From NCBI GenBank assembly GCA_946999385.1, contig CAMQCZ010000008.1:1-64000 (forward strand): a stretch of 64,000 nucleotides of DNA, in the 5' to 3' direction. Position 1 is the stretch's first letter; each line of letters starts with the position of its first letter. This DNA is from an uncultured Lachnoanaerobaculum sp. Lineage in GTDB: Bacteria; Bacillota; Clostridia; Lachnospirales; Lachnospiraceae. Below the pieces are notes generated by a model. That model did not search any database and was not told where the DNA came from. It saw only the letters and a list, made by a program, of their open reading frames with translations. The translations under genes and the position numbers were made by a program. Shown here piece by piece: positions 44,247-54,303 of the stretch.

Positions 44247-45215
44247 TTATTCTTTCCTATAACCTTTTCTTAGAATTATATATAATTTTGGTAAATAATA
44301 TTCTAACTTTATAAAAAATCTTGTTTTAAAATCAAGCTCCCTATAATATCCTTTGTTCTCTTTTTTTAATATTTCAGAATATTTTTTCATATTTACATAT
44401 GTCAAAAAACGTATTCTTCTTATAGCACTTTTAACCTGAGTAGTAAATTTATAATTTGAAAATTTATCAAAAGCAAGATAAGTATTTTTTAAATTTTCAA
44501 AATACTCTTCCTGCTTTTTTTCATAGTCCCCTTCCTTTTGCTTCTTTGACCATGATACACTATGACCCACTCTATAAACTGACATAGCTTCATCGAAATA
44601 ATAAAAATAGCCATATTTAGCTAAAATAATATGCAATGGAATATCTCCAACAAAACAGGAAAAATAAAAATCAGGTAATTGCTTTACATATTTTGTTCTA
44701 AAAAATAAAGAGGCTGTAGGATAAGCGTTCTTTTTATCAATAACCTCTGCTTGACTCAATATTTTGCTTTTTTTATATGGTTTTATATATTTTCCAACAA
44801 AATCATTTGAAACATTTTCCACCTTAGCACTATGTATACAGGCACTGCAATTTTGATTATTTTCCATATAATCAAATTGCTTTTGTAATTTATACTTATC
44901 AATAAAATAATCATCTCCTTCACATAAGGCTATATATTTACCCCTTGCTCTGGGAAAATTAAAAACACCGCTAGGATTAAAGATTCCTTTAGAATATTGA
45001 TTCTCATCATGATACAAAACCTTTATAATATCAGGAAACTTTTCTTCATATTTTTTCAAAATATCTACAGTACCATCTGTACTGGAATCATCATTAATTA
45101 AAATTTCAAAATCAAAATTAGTTATTTGCTCTAAAAAGCTATCTATTGCCCTTGATATGAAATCCTTATGATTATATGTTAAACAACAAATACTAAGCTT
45201 TATTTCTTTATTCAT
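44247..45215 (-). CDS. Family 2 glycosyltransferase
   Basis: A 322-residue GT-A fold transferase: LSICCLTYNHKDFI at the start, the first acidic pair in LINDDSSTDGT (D42, D43), and ALCEGDDYF with the DxD-like metal ligands (D102, D103). A KYGYFYYFDE segment, then a basic C-terminal part without clear membrane spans. It probably adds a sugar to a cell-surface glycan. It is downstream of the ftsZ terminator and next to a PLP enzyme, an odd place for either gene. AGGAAGG precedes the ATG. Confidence 0.85.
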   Translation of the reverse strand: MNKEIKLSICCLTYNHKDFISRAIDSFLEQITNFDFEILINDDSSTDGTVDILKKYEEKFPDIIKVLYHDENQYSKGIFNPSGVFNFPRARGKYIALCEGDDYFIDKYKLQKQFDYMENNQNCSACIHSAKVENVSNDFVGKYIKPYKKSKILSQAEVIDKKNAYPTASLFFRTKYVKQLPDFYFSCFVGDIPLHIILAKYGYFYYFDEAMSVYRVGHSVSWSKKQKEGDYEKKQEEYFENLKNTYLAFDKFSNYKFTTQVKSAIRRIRFLTYVNMKKYSEILKKENKGYYRELDFKTRFFIKLEYYLPKLYIILRKGYRKE

Positions 45216-45240
45216 CTATATTTACCTTCCTAATAAATAT

Positions 45241-45283
45241 AAAAGTCCAGAAAATTTATTTTAATAAATAATCTAGACTCTTT
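45241..45283 (-). terminator. Probable terminator of ftsZ
   Basis: An imperfect stem between AAAGTCCAGA (45242-45251) and TCTAGACTCTT (45272-45282) with an inner ATTTATT/AATAAAT stem; T-rich on the minus strand. Confidence 0.55.
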
Positions 45284-45301
45284 ATTTTTAAGATTTATAT
45301 A

Positions 45302-46492
45302 TTATTTCCTTTGTAAAAAATCAGGAATAGTTATAGTATTCGCCCTTGTTCTAGGTCTATATGTTTTTAAATCATCGACACTGTCAAGTTTTTCCTCTTT
45401 ATTATTTTCATCAGCTCTTTCTATATTAATATTATCAGCTGTACTCTTATTAGGAACTACTCTTGAAACATTGCTTGAGCTTACTATACTAGGCTTTTTA
45501 ATTGTATCCTTAAATGAATTTCTATTTGGTATGTTTGAGCCTTGTTCCTCCAAGCCTGTAGCTATAACTGTAATACTTACTTCATCATTTTCTGAAGCAT
45601 CATTAATAACACCAAAGATAACATTAGCCTCTTCACCGGTTAATTCCTGTATATAAGTCATGGCCTCATCAGCCTCTATAAGACTTATATCACCTGATAT
45701 ATTGACAATCACATGACTTGCACCCTTAATATTTGTTTCAAGAAGAGGTGAAGAAACAGCTTGTTTTACAGCCTCTATAGCCTTATCATCTCCACTTGCT
45801 CTACCTATACCAACATGAGCTATTCCTTTATCCAGCATTACTGTTTGAACATCTGCAAAATCAAGATTAATAAGTCCGGGAACATTTATAAGATCAGTAA
45901 TTCCTGATACTGCTTGTTGCAAAACTTCATCAGCCTTTTTCATTGCATCTTCAATATTGGTTCTTCTATCTACTATTTCCAATAATTTATCGTTAGGAAT
46001 AACAATAAGTGTATCGACACTATCTTTTAGTTTTTCAATGCCTCTTAACGCATTAGCCATTCTTTGCTTTCCTTCAAATTTGAAAGGTTTTGTTACTATA
46101 CCTATAGTAAGTATTCCCATATCCTTCGCTGTCTTTGCTATAATAGGTGCGGCACCTGTTCCTGTTCCTCCACCCATACCACAGGTTACAAATATCATAT
46201 CTGCACCTGCAATAGCTGATTTTATTTCTTCCAAGGACTCCTCTGCAGCTTTTTCACCAACTTCAGGCTTAGCACCTGCTCCCAGACCTTTTGTAAGCTT
46301 TTCTCCTATTTGTATATTTGTCGGTGCCATACAATGTGCTAATGCTTGCTTATCAGTATTTACTCCTATAAATTCAACTCCTGCTATATCTTCATCTACC
46401 ATACGTGTTACAGCATTTCCACCTGCTCCACCAACACCTATAATTATAATTTTCGCTTCACTTTCCATCTTATTTACATTTATTTCAAACAA
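45302..46492 (-). CDS. ftsZ: Cell division protein FtsZ
   Basis: A 396-residue tubulin homologue with GVGGAGGNAV, the tubulin signature GGGTGTGAAP near residue 108, and the T7 loop NLDFADVQTVM. The last residues ITIPDFLQRK are the C-terminal peptide that binds membrane anchors such as FtsA and SepF. The start is TTG at 46492, chosen because GAGGAGG lies eight bases before it. It has a promoter of its own just after ftsQ. ftsA, usually directly upstream, is missing here. Confidence 0.98.
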   Translation of the reverse strand: MFEINVNKMESEAKIIIIGVGGAGGNAVTRMVDEDIAGVEFIGVNTDKQALAHCMAPTNIQIGEKLTKGLGAGAKPEVGEKAAEESLEEIKSAIAGADMIFVTCGMGGGTGTGAAPIIAKTAKDMGILTIGIVTKPFKFEGKQRMANALRGIEKLKDSVDTLIVIPNDKLLEIVDRRTNIEDAMKKADEVLQQAVSGITDLINVPGLINLDFADVQTVMLDKGIAHVGIGRASGDDKAIEAVKQAVSSPLLETNIKGASHVIVNISGDISLIEADEAMTYIQELTGEEANVIFGVINDASENDEVSITVIATGLEEQGSNIPNRNSFKDTIKKPSIVSSSNVSRVVPNKSTADNINIERADENNKEEKLDSVDDLKTYRPRTRANTITIPDFLQRK

Positions 46493-46550
46493 GCTAATAT
46501 CCTCCTCAATGCTTAATCAATAACATTCTATTCTCTTCTACTCTAAAACT

Positions 46551-46579
46551 ATGATAAACTCTTTTAAAATAAAATTCAA
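46551..46579 (-). promoter_or_regulatory. Predicted promoter of ftsZ
   Basis: On the minus strand: TTGAAT (46579-46574), 17 bases, TATCAT (46556-46551), beginning ten bases after the ftsQ stop. Confidence 0.6.
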
Positions 46580-46588
46580 TATAATTTT

Positions 46589-47302
46589 TTATTTTTTCTT
46601 AAAAGTGTATATACCATTAAAATTACCATTTTCATTACTATCTAAATATAATTCTCCTTCCAAATCCTTTAATTTAGGTAATATATCAGCTAATATTGAA
46701 ATAGTATTATTCAAGTCGTCATTTCTATTAATTTCAACCTTAATCTTATTAATATATAAAGCTATTCTATTATTATTATATTCAATATATTTAACAGCTA
46801 TATTTTTTACTTTTAAAATTTGAGTTAAATTCAAAATTTCAGAAAAAATCTTATCATTTTCAACAGGCAATTTTTTATATAAAATAATATTTCCAAGCTT
46901 TAAATTTAATATTACAGGTATTCCATCTATTTTTTTGCTTGAGCTTTCAATAATTATACCATCTTTATCAAAATACAAGTATGAATTCATATATTTTACA
47001 CTTGCTACCACACTTTTTTCATATATAATAAGCTCTATACTAAATGGATTTTTAAAAATAATATTATAATCCTGAACAAATGGAATATTTTTTTTATTAT
47101 TTAAAATTTTATCCTTTAAAATTAAAATACTTATTTTTGAAAATTTATTTGTAAAAATCAAATCTTCTATTTCTGCCTTTGTATACCATGACTGGCCTTT
47201 TATATCTACATCTTTCACTCTTATATTGAATAAAAAAATAAAAATAATAAATATTGTAAAAAATATTATAAAAAATATTCTAAGCTTAAATAATATTTTC
47301 AT
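46589..47302 (-). CDS. ftsQ: Cell division protein FtsQ/DivIB
   Basis: A 237-residue protein with one N-terminal membrane span (about 7-27) and a POTRA-type domain beginning RVKDVDIKGQSWYTKAEI (about 30-100), then a beta domain. The architecture and its place between ftsW and ftsZ identify it as FtsQ/DivIB. It lies outside the membrane at the septum with FtsL. It follows ftsW by five bases. Confidence 0.88.
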   Translation of the reverse strand: MKILFKLRIFFIIFFTIFIIFIFLFNIRVKDVDIKGQSWYTKAEIEDLIFTNKFSKISILILKDKILNNKKNIPFVQDYNIIFKNPFSIELIIYEKSVVASVKYMNSYLYFDKDGIIIESSSKKIDGIPVILNLKLGNIILYKKLPVENDKIFSEILNLTQILKVKNIAVKYIEYNNNRIALYINKIKVEINRNDDLNNTISILADILPKLKDLEGELYLDSNENGNFNGIYTFKKK

Positions 47303-47307
47303 ATTTA

Positions 47308-48450
47308 CTACTCCAGATTCAGATTTTTTGCCACAGAAAATACCATGCCAATTTCCATCATCAAAAATATCAAAGAAGTACCTCCATAACTAATAAATGG
47401 TAAGCTTATGCCGGTATTTGGTATTGCATTGGTAACAACGGCAATATTTAATATAACTTGTATTGAAATTTGTGCCATTACACCTACAACTATAAGAGTA
47501 CCTTCTAAATCCCTTGCATTTATAGCTATCTCAAGTAATCTGAATATTATATATATAAAAAGTGAAATAATAATTAAAGCCCCTACAAATCCAAGCTCCT
47601 CACATATTATAGTAAATATCATATCATTATGTGCTTCAGGGAGCTTAAATTTTTGTAAGCTTTGCCCAAGCCCTTTTCCTCTAAATCCACCTGAAGCTAT
47701 GGTATATAAGCCCTGTAAAACCTGAAAACCACCTGATTTTGAGTAACTGCTTGGAGCTAACCATACCAAAATTCTTTTCAATCTATATCCATATGCTATA
47801 TGTGTAAGTATTTTAACTACATTTTTTGAAAAAATCAGCAAAAAAGAATATACAAAAACTCCTGATATAAATGGAAATATAAATATATTCTTTTTTCTTA
47901 CACTTATATATAGCATAATATATGCTATAACTAAAATAATTATTGCGGAGCTTAAATTATTAATTAAAACTAATATAGTAGGAATTAATATAATCATAGA
48001 TATTTTAAACAAATATGATTTTTCCTTATCTAATTCTTCTTTATATTTACTGATAAAATAGGTCAAATATAATATAATTGCTATTTTAACCAATTCTGCC
48101 GGCTGAAAATTTACACCGAATATATGAAGCCAACGCCTTTTACCATGTGAAGCTCTTCCCCAAAACATAACATAAGAAGAGCTTATTATTGATATTATAT
48201 ACACCGGATATACAAAACCTGCCTTGATATACCAATGATAATCAACAAAGGCTACAAATAACATAGCTACAAAACCTACAATAGCAAATATAAGCTGTCT
48301 TTTTATAAAATACATAGAATTATTATAATCCTTATTCGCAACATAAGAGCTTGCAGAATATATCATAACAAGACCGAAAATTATTAAAAAAAGAATAACT
48401 AATAATAAAGAATAATCAAAATATATCTTTCTTTTTTCTCTCACTTGCAT
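47308..48450 (-). CDS. ftsW: Peptidoglycan glycosyltransferase FtsW (SEDS family)
   Basis: A 380-residue integral membrane protein with about ten spans. SEDS landmarks: GLVMIYSASSYVA near the start, RRWLHIFGVNFQPAELVKIA in the middle with the catalytic-region residues, and NTGISLPFISYGGTS near the end. It polymerises septal glycan strands with its partner PBP (ftsI here). It lies six bases after murD; murG, usually next to it, is absent. Confidence 0.96.
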   Translation of the reverse strand: MQVREKRKIYFDYSLLLVILFLIIFGLVMIYSASSYVANKDYNNSMYFIKRQLIFAIVGFVAMLFVAFVDYHWYIKAGFVYPVYIISIISSSYVMFWGRASHGKRRWLHIFGVNFQPAELVKIAIILYLTYFISKYKEELDKEKSYLFKISMIILIPTILVLINNLSSAIIILVIAYIMLYISVRKKNIFIFPFISGVFVYSFLLIFSKNVVKILTHIAYGYRLKRILVWLAPSSYSKSGGFQVLQGLYTIASGGFRGKGLGQSLQKFKLPEAHNDMIFTIICEELGFVGALIIISLFIYIIFRLLEIAINARDLEGTLIVVGVMAQISIQVILNIAVVTNAIPNTGISLPFISYGGTSLIFLMMEIGMVFSVAKNLNLE

Positions 48451-48456
48451 ATATAC

Positions 48457-49818
48457 CTACAATCTATTTACCAATCCTTTAAATATTTTACCTCTTTCTT
48501 CATAACTTTTAAACATATCAAATGATGCACAAGCAGGTGATAATAAAACATAATCACCATTCATAGCATAGCTTGCACAAACCATAACAGCCTCTTCCAT
48601 ATCACCGGCATACATTATATTAGTAAATCCATGCTTTCTTGCACATTTTGCTATATCATCCTTAGTTTGCCCTATTAAAACTAAATATTTAACTTTATTT
48701 CTAAATGTTTCTACCCACTCATCATAAGAGGAGCATTTATCATAACCTCCTGCTATAAGAAGTACAGGACCCGGCATAGCCTTTATAGCTTGAATAGCGG
48801 CATCAGGATTTGTACCTTTAGAATCATTATAATAACTTACACCACTCTTTTTTGCTACAAATTCAATTCTATGCTCTACAGCTTTAAATCGTTTACATAC
48901 CTTCCTTATTATATCTAAAGGTATATTTAAAGATAGACATATAGCTACTGCCGCCATTACATTTTCGTAATTGTGTTTGCCTAAAATTTGTAAATCCTTT
49001 ACATTTATTACTTCGATTTCCTGAGAATTATATTTTTTATAAAAAATAGTATTATTTTTCAAATAAATACCCTCATCCAAACTTCTCATGCTTGAAAAAT
49101 AAACCTTTTTAGCCTTACATTTATCGCTATTTCCAAATTCTCTTAAGACCTTATCTTCATAATTTAATACCATAAAATCATCTTCAGTTTGATTTAAACC
49201 TATATCTTCTTTTATATTAATATAATTTTCCATAGTATGATGTCTATTTAAATGATCCGGTGTAATATTCAAAATGGCCGAAACATCCGGCTTAAAATCA
49301 ATAATTGTTTCAAGCTGAAAGCTTGACGCCTCTAAAACTGTTATACTTTTTTCATCAGTTGCATTTGCTATTTCACTATATGGTGTTCCTATATTTCCCA
49401 CTATAAAACTATTGTCAGTATATTCTTTAACAATTTCTCCTACAAGAGAAGTTGTTGTTGTCTTTCCATTAGTTCCGGTTATAGCTACTAATTTACCCTT
49501 TGACATCTTATAAGCCAGTTGTATTTCAGACCAAATTTGTATATTATTTTCATCGAGTAAGGCTACAAAATCACTCTCCAAAGATACTCCCGGACTTATA
49601 ATACAAATACTTATATCCTTTATATCCTTTTTTTCCAATTCACCTAATTTTATACTGATTTTATTTAAATCCTTATCTTCAAATTTTTCAAAAATTTCCT
49701 CAGGATTAAGAGCTTCATTTTCATCATACAAAAGAACCTCTCCACCGGCTGACAATAAGAGCTTTGTTGCACTTATTCCACTTTTACCAAGACCTGCAAT
49801 CAAAACCTTGTTACTCAT
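48457..49818 (-). CDS. murD: UDP-N-acetylmuramoyl-L-alanine--D-glutamate ligase
   Basis: About 453 residues from ATG 49818 (MSNKVLIAGLGKSGIS), preceded by GGAGGTGC; a TTG four codons earlier lies inside that site and is rejected. ATP-binding GTNGKTTTT near residue 110 and NITPDHLNRH are typical. It adds D-glutamate to the muramyl precursor. It lies between mraY (13-base gap) and ftsW. Confidence 0.97.
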   Translation of the reverse strand: MSNKVLIAGLGKSGISATKLLLSAGGEVLLYDENEALNPEEIFEKFEDKDLNKISIKLGELEKKDIKDISICIISPGVSLESDFVALLDENNIQIWSEIQLAYKMSKGKLVAITGTNGKTTTTSLVGEIVKEYTDNSFIVGNIGTPYSEIANATDEKSITVLEASSFQLETIIDFKPDVSAILNITPDHLNRHHTMENYINIKEDIGLNQTEDDFMVLNYEDKVLREFGNSDKCKAKKVYFSSMRSLDEGIYLKNNTIFYKKYNSQEIEVINVKDLQILGKHNYENVMAAVAICLSLNIPLDIIRKVCKRFKAVEHRIEFVAKKSGVSYYNDSKGTNPDAAIQAIKAMPGPVLLIAGGYDKCSSYDEWVETFRNKVKYLVLIGQTKDDIAKCARKHGFTNIMYAGDMEEAVMVCASYAMNGDYVLLSPACASFDMFKSYEERGKIFKGLVNRL

Positions 49819-49830
49819 ATGCACCTCCAA

Positions 49831-50802
49831 TTATATAATAGTACCTAATAATGACACCAGACACAATATTATAGTTATTATTGTAAAGCTTGTAAATACT
49901 TTAGTTTCAGAATAACCTGAAAGTTCAAAGTGATGATGTATAGGTGCCATTTTGAAAAATCTTTTTCCCTTTGTTGCCTTAAAATATAATACTTGTATAA
50001 TAACACTTAAGGCTTCTATAAAATATATAAATCCTACGGATATTATAAAAAATTGTAAACCTGAGCTTATTGCAAGACTGGAAACATATGCACCTATAGC
50101 TAAAGACCCTGTATCTCCCATAAATATTTTTGCAGGATAGGAATTAAATATTAAAAAGCCTAATAAGCTACCAAATACTGCACCGTTAACAGGTGCTAAA
50201 TAAATATTCTGTTTAATATTCATAATAAGAAAGAAAATAGCTACTACAGCACTTACACTTGAGCAAAGTCCATCCAGGCCGTCTGTAAAATTAACACCAT
50301 TATCAGTTCCAAGTATTACAAAAATCGAAAAAGGAACACTTAGTATACCTAAATTTATTATTATTTTGTTTGTAAAGCCTGTAAATGGAATTAATATATC
50401 CTTATTAATGTCCTTTGAAATATAAATATATATTGCAAATATCAAGCTTACTATTAATTGTAAAATAAATTTTTGACTTGCCTTTAGACCCTCTGATTGT
50501 CTTTTTTTAATTTTTAAATAATCATCTAAAAATCCTATACATGCAAAGGAAATAATCATAAATAATATAGGCACTATTTGCTTATACTTGTTTAAAAAAG
50601 GAATACAGGCAACTATTATGGATATAACTATCATTATTCCACCCATAGTTGGAGTACCGGATTTTTTTATGTGAGAGCTTGGTCCGTCATCCCTTACTTG
50701 TTGTCCAAATTTAAGCCTGTGTAATACAGGTATAAAATAAGGGCATATTAATATTGATACAAAAAAGGCTGTCAAACTCGCTATTATACTATCTTTTAAC
50801 AT
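49831..50802 (-). CDS. mraY: Phospho-N-acetylmuramoyl-pentapeptide transferase
   Basis: 323 residues from ATG 50802; AGGAGTAAGT precedes it, whereas a start at 50832 would overlap ftsI and lacks a site. Ten membrane spans; DDGPSSHIKKSGTPTMGG, the aspartate pair FLDDYLK, and TDGLDGL are the MraY catalytic landmarks, with PIHHHFE near the end. It makes lipid I. Confidence 0.97.
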   Translation of the reverse strand: MLKDSIIASLTAFFVSILICPYFIPVLHRLKFGQQVRDDGPSSHIKKSGTPTMGGIMIVISIIVACIPFLNKYKQIVPILFMIISFACIGFLDDYLKIKKRQSEGLKASQKFILQLIVSLIFAIYIYISKDINKDILIPFTGFTNKIIINLGILSVPFSIFVILGTDNGVNFTDGLDGLCSSVSAVVAIFFLIMNIKQNIYLAPVNGAVFGSLLGFLIFNSYPAKIFMGDTGSLAIGAYVSSLAISSGLQFFIISVGFIYFIEALSVIIQVLYFKATKGKRFFKMAPIHHHFELSGYSETKVFTSFTIITIILCLVSLLGTII

Positions 50803-50818
50803 ACTTACTCCTAAATAA

Positions 50819-52897
50819 TTATTGATTTTCATTTGTTTCAGCAGCCTGTGTTTCTGCTTGAGCTTGTGATTGTTGCTCTATATTATCTTCAGAAATATCA
50901 GGTAAGCTGTTACCGTCATCAGGGACTGCTTCTTCAGTTTCATAAACCTTAGTTTCTTCAGTCTTACTTTCTTCTTCATTCTGCTTTTTAACATTTTCTT
51001 CTATATTATCAGCATTTATTCCTTCCTTGAGATTAGCTTCAAGGCTTTCATTATTTTCAGGAAATATATTCATATAAGGTAAGGCTTCCTTCATTATATT
51101 ACTAAATAAAGCACTTGCATAGCCTGAATGAGCTTGTTGTTCTTTTCCCGGTTCATCAATAATAACATAACATAAAATTTGCGGATTATCTGTAGGAGCT
51201 ATACCCATAAAAGAAACAAGATATTTCCCACTACCACGTGGATATTTTTCAGCCGTTCCGGTCTTTCCACCGATATTATATCCCTCAACCTTAGCCATTG
51301 CTCCGGTTCCTTCATCTACAGTTCTTCTTAAAGTCTCATTTATAAATTTACTTGTTTTATCTGATACAGTTTCCTTTACAAGCTGAGGTTCAATATTTTC
51401 TATAATCTGTTTATTATCATTTAATATTTGTTTTACTATATGAGGCTTGTAATAATATCCTCCATTTACCACACTACATGTAGCTGAAGCCATTTGTATC
51501 ATTGTAGTATTATAATTTTGTCCAAAAGCATTTGTAGCCAAATCTACTGCTGACATATTTTCTTTTTTATGTATTAGGGCTGAAGTATCGGCTTCTGAAG
51601 GCAAATCAATATCAGTCTTTTTACCAAATCCAAAAATATCCATATATTTAGCAAAATTATCCTTGCCAAGTCTTGCAGCTATTTGCATCATCACATCATT
51701 ACAGCTTACCATCAATGATTCAGCCAAGCTTAAAATACCATGTCCCGTTCTTAAAACACAATGTATAGTCCATTTTCCTATAACCTGACCTCCATCACAT
51801 AAAAATGTTTCATCCTTGCCTATGACATTTTCTTCAAGTCCGGCTGCAACGGTAAAAATTTTAGAAGGAGAACCCGGCTCATAAGTATCGCTTATAGCAA
51901 AATTTCTCCATATATTATTATAAGCATTATATTTAGCATTATCATCCATAGCAGCTATTTCTTCATCTGTATAATAATAGGATAAATCTGTAGGATTATT
52001 CAAGTCGAATTTTCTACTTGTTGCCAAAGCTAATATTTCACCATTTTTAACATTCATCATAAGTACGGCGGTTATTTTACTTTTTGCTTCATTTTCCCAC
52101 TGATCTATATATTTTTCAACTATCTTTTGAAGATTGATATCAATAGTGGAAATTATATTATATCCATTTGTAGGTAATTTTATTACCCTTTCTAAATTAC
52201 TATCATCATTTAAATATCCATAAGCTCTACCATAATTTCCTATCAATTCAGAATTATAATATTGTTCTATACCTCCTGTAGCCTTACTCATATCAGAATT
52301 TACAAAACCTATAATATTACTTGCTAATGTTTTATAAGGATATTTTCTTGTATAATTTTCCTGTAATAAAATCCCTGAAATTGCTCTATTTTTTTTTCTA
52401 TTTTCTTTTGCAGAATTATATTTTTTTAATTTTTCTTCAAATTCTTCTTTTTTTTCAAAGCTTATTTTTTCATCATATTTAACATATAATGAATCCTCTT
52501 TTTCCGACAATACCTTTTTTATATCATCAGCCTTATAAGCAAATACCTCTGATAATAAATTTATAGTATCATCAACGACAGCCTTATCATTAGAATTTAT
52601 ATGCAAGGGTTCTAAAATCAAATCATATACTTTTTGACTTATTGCTAAATATGTACCATTTCTATCTAATATATCTCCTCTTTTATATGGCAATTTTATT
52701 GAACTATATTCTTGCTGAGATAGTATTTTTAAATTGTATTCGCTTGCTTTTGTTTTCTGTAATATAAATAATCTAATTATTAGAGCTAATAAAGCTAGCA
52801 TTATAATCGCAAATGCGAATGCTAGCCTTTTTTGCATATATGGTAAAATTATTCTTATTTTTTTTTGTTTTTTATTATTTACTTGGGATGTCTTCAT
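50819..52897 (-). CDS. ftsI: Class B penicillin-binding protein (FtsI/SpoVD type)
   Basis: A 692-residue transpeptidase: cytoplasmic start, one membrane span (about 26-48), dimerisation domain with the RGDILDRNG box, and the transpeptidase domain with the catalytic serine in EPGSPSK near residue 343, SCN near 399 and KTGTAEK near 545. The C-terminal 75 residues are acidic, Glu/Asn/Gln-rich and low in complexity; no PASTA domains. It cross-links septal peptidoglycan with FtsW. It overlaps ftsL by 23 bases and has only a weak ribosome binding site, suggesting coupled translation. Confidence 0.95.
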   Translation of the reverse strand: MKTSQVNNKKQKKIRIILPYMQKRLAFAFAIIMLALLALIIRLFILQKTKASEYNLKILSQQEYSSIKLPYKRGDILDRNGTYLAISQKVYDLILEPLHINSNDKAVVDDTINLLSEVFAYKADDIKKVLSEKEDSLYVKYDEKISFEKKEEFEEKLKKYNSAKENRKKNRAISGILLQENYTRKYPYKTLASNIIGFVNSDMSKATGGIEQYYNSELIGNYGRAYGYLNDDSNLERVIKLPTNGYNIISTIDINLQKIVEKYIDQWENEAKSKITAVLMMNVKNGEILALATSRKFDLNNPTDLSYYYTDEEIAAMDDNAKYNAYNNIWRNFAISDTYEPGSPSKIFTVAAGLEENVIGKDETFLCDGGQVIGKWTIHCVLRTGHGILSLAESLMVSCNDVMMQIAARLGKDNFAKYMDIFGFGKKTDIDLPSEADTSALIHKKENMSAVDLATNAFGQNYNTTMIQMASATCSVVNGGYYYKPHIVKQILNDNKQIIENIEPQLVKETVSDKTSKFINETLRRTVDEGTGAMAKVEGYNIGGKTGTAEKYPRGSGKYLVSFMGIAPTDNPQILCYVIIDEPGKEQQAHSGYASALFSNIMKEALPYMNIFPENNESLEANLKEGINADNIEENVKKQNEEESKTEETKVYETEEAVPDDGNSLPDISEDNIEQQSQAQAETQAAETNENQ

Positions 52898-53330
52898 ATT
52901 GTCTTACATACTCACTTTCAGTTTTATCATACCTTATAATCTGATTTTTGTTAGCATATACCATACCAAACTTTTGAGTTGCTACATTTAATATCTCATC
53001 CAAATTTATACTTTCATTAATTTTTGCAGCCTTTGCATCATTTTTGTCAATTAATTCCTTTAAATTCTTTTCTAAGGAGCTTATACTTTTTATTTTATTT
53101 TCTAATAAAACTTCACTTCTTATATAATTTATACATAAATAGGAAGCGATAAGAGTTGCACTTAACATCAAAACAAAGGAAGCCAAATTCATAACATTCG
53201 ACTTTTTATTTATAGCTTTATTTTTCGATTTATTTTTATTTATTTTTTCACTTTCATATAGCTTTTTTACAGTATTTCCATAAATTATATAATCATTATA
53301 TTCTCTATCTATACTATTAGTATTTTTCAC
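52875..53330 (-). CDS. ftsL: Cell division protein FtsL-like
   Basis: A 151-residue protein with a basic Asn/Lys-rich cytoplasmic N-terminus (about 1-45), one membrane span (VMNLASFVLMLSATLIASYL, about 46-65) and a coiled coil (SSLEKNLKELIDKNDAK). Little primary sequence is conserved in FtsL; the call rests on this architecture and on the position between rsmH and ftsI. It overlaps ftsI by 23 bases. Confidence 0.75.
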   Translation of the reverse strand: MKNTNSIDREYNDYIIYGNTVKKLYESEKINKNKSKNKAINKKSNVMNLASFVLMLSATLIASYLCINYIRSEVLLENKIKSISSLEKNLKELIDKNDAKAAKINESINLDEILNVATQKFGMVYANKNQIIRYDKTESEYVRQYEDIPSK

Positions 53331-53367
53331 AATATCACACTTTCTATATTATCAATAAAAGCATATA

Positions 53368-54303
53368 TTAAATATGCTCAAAAACTCTTAATTTTGCACT
53401 CTTTGATCTTGAATTAAGCTCAATCTCTTCTTGACTTGGTAAAATTGCTTTTTTGCTTATAATCTTGCCCTTACTTACTTTATTACATATACAAATAGGA
53501 AAATTTTTAGGACATGTACAAGGATTTTCATTTCTCTTAAAAATTGTTTTAACTATTCTATCCTCCAATGAATGAAAGCTTATTATAGCCAATCTTCCTT
53601 TAGGCTTTAATAAATCTATCATCACATCTATAGAATTTTCTAAAACCTTCAGCTCATCATTTAATTCAATTCTTATTGCTTGAAATGTCCTTTTTGCAGG
53701 ATGACCATAAGCTATTTGTAATCTTAATGGTATAGCCGATTTAATTATATTACTTAGCTCCAGTGTAGTTTTAATTTCTTTATTTTCTCTATATTTAACT
53801 ATGTGCTTTGCTATATTCTTAGCAAATCTGTCTTCTCCATAATCTCTTATTATCCTATACAAATCCATTTCAGAATATTTATTAACTATATCCCTTGCAC
53901 TAAATTCATTTCTATCATCCATTCTCATATCTAAAATTGCATCATTCCTATATGAAAATCCTCGCTCTACAGTATCAAGCTGGTAAGATGACACTCCCAA
54001 ATCAAGATAAATACCATCAACCTTTTCTATATTTAAATCTTTTAAAATATTTTTTATATTAGAATAATTATCTCTTACTATAATAAACTTATTTCTATCA
54101 TAAATGGATAATCTTTCGCCTGCAGCTTTGATAGCATCTTTATCCTGATCTATACCTATAAGCTTTCCATATTTAAGCTTTGAAATAAGTAAGCTTGCAT
54201 GACCTGCTCCTCCTAAGGTTCCATCTACATATATTCCATCTTCTTTAATATTTAATGCCTCTATAAGCTCATTTAGTAAAACTGATTTATGTTCAAATAT
54301 CAT
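53368..54303 (-). CDS. rsmH: 16S rRNA (cytosine(1402)-N4)-methyltransferase
   Basis: A 311-residue MraW/RsmH methyltransferase beginning with FEHKSVLLNELIEAL, SAM-binding VDGTLGGAGHA (about 27-37), DLGVSSYQLD and AIISFHSLEDRIVK. It modifies C1402 of 16S rRNA. The ATG overlaps the mraZ stop by four bases, as is typical for the start of dcw clusters. Confidence 0.97.
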   Translation of the reverse strand: MIFEHKSVLLNELIEALNIKEDGIYVDGTLGGAGHASLLISKLKYGKLIGIDQDKDAIKAAGERLSIYDRNKFIIVRDNYSNIKNILKDLNIEKVDGIYLDLGVSSYQLDTVERGFSYRNDAILDMRMDDRNEFSARDIVNKYSEMDLYRIIRDYGEDRFAKNIAKHIVKYRENKEIKTTLELSNIIKSAIPLRLQIAYGHPAKRTFQAIRIELNDELKVLENSIDVMIDLLKPKGRLAIISFHSLEDRIVKTIFKRNENPCTCPKNFPICICNKVSKGKIISKKAILPSQEEIELNSRSKSAKLRVFEHI

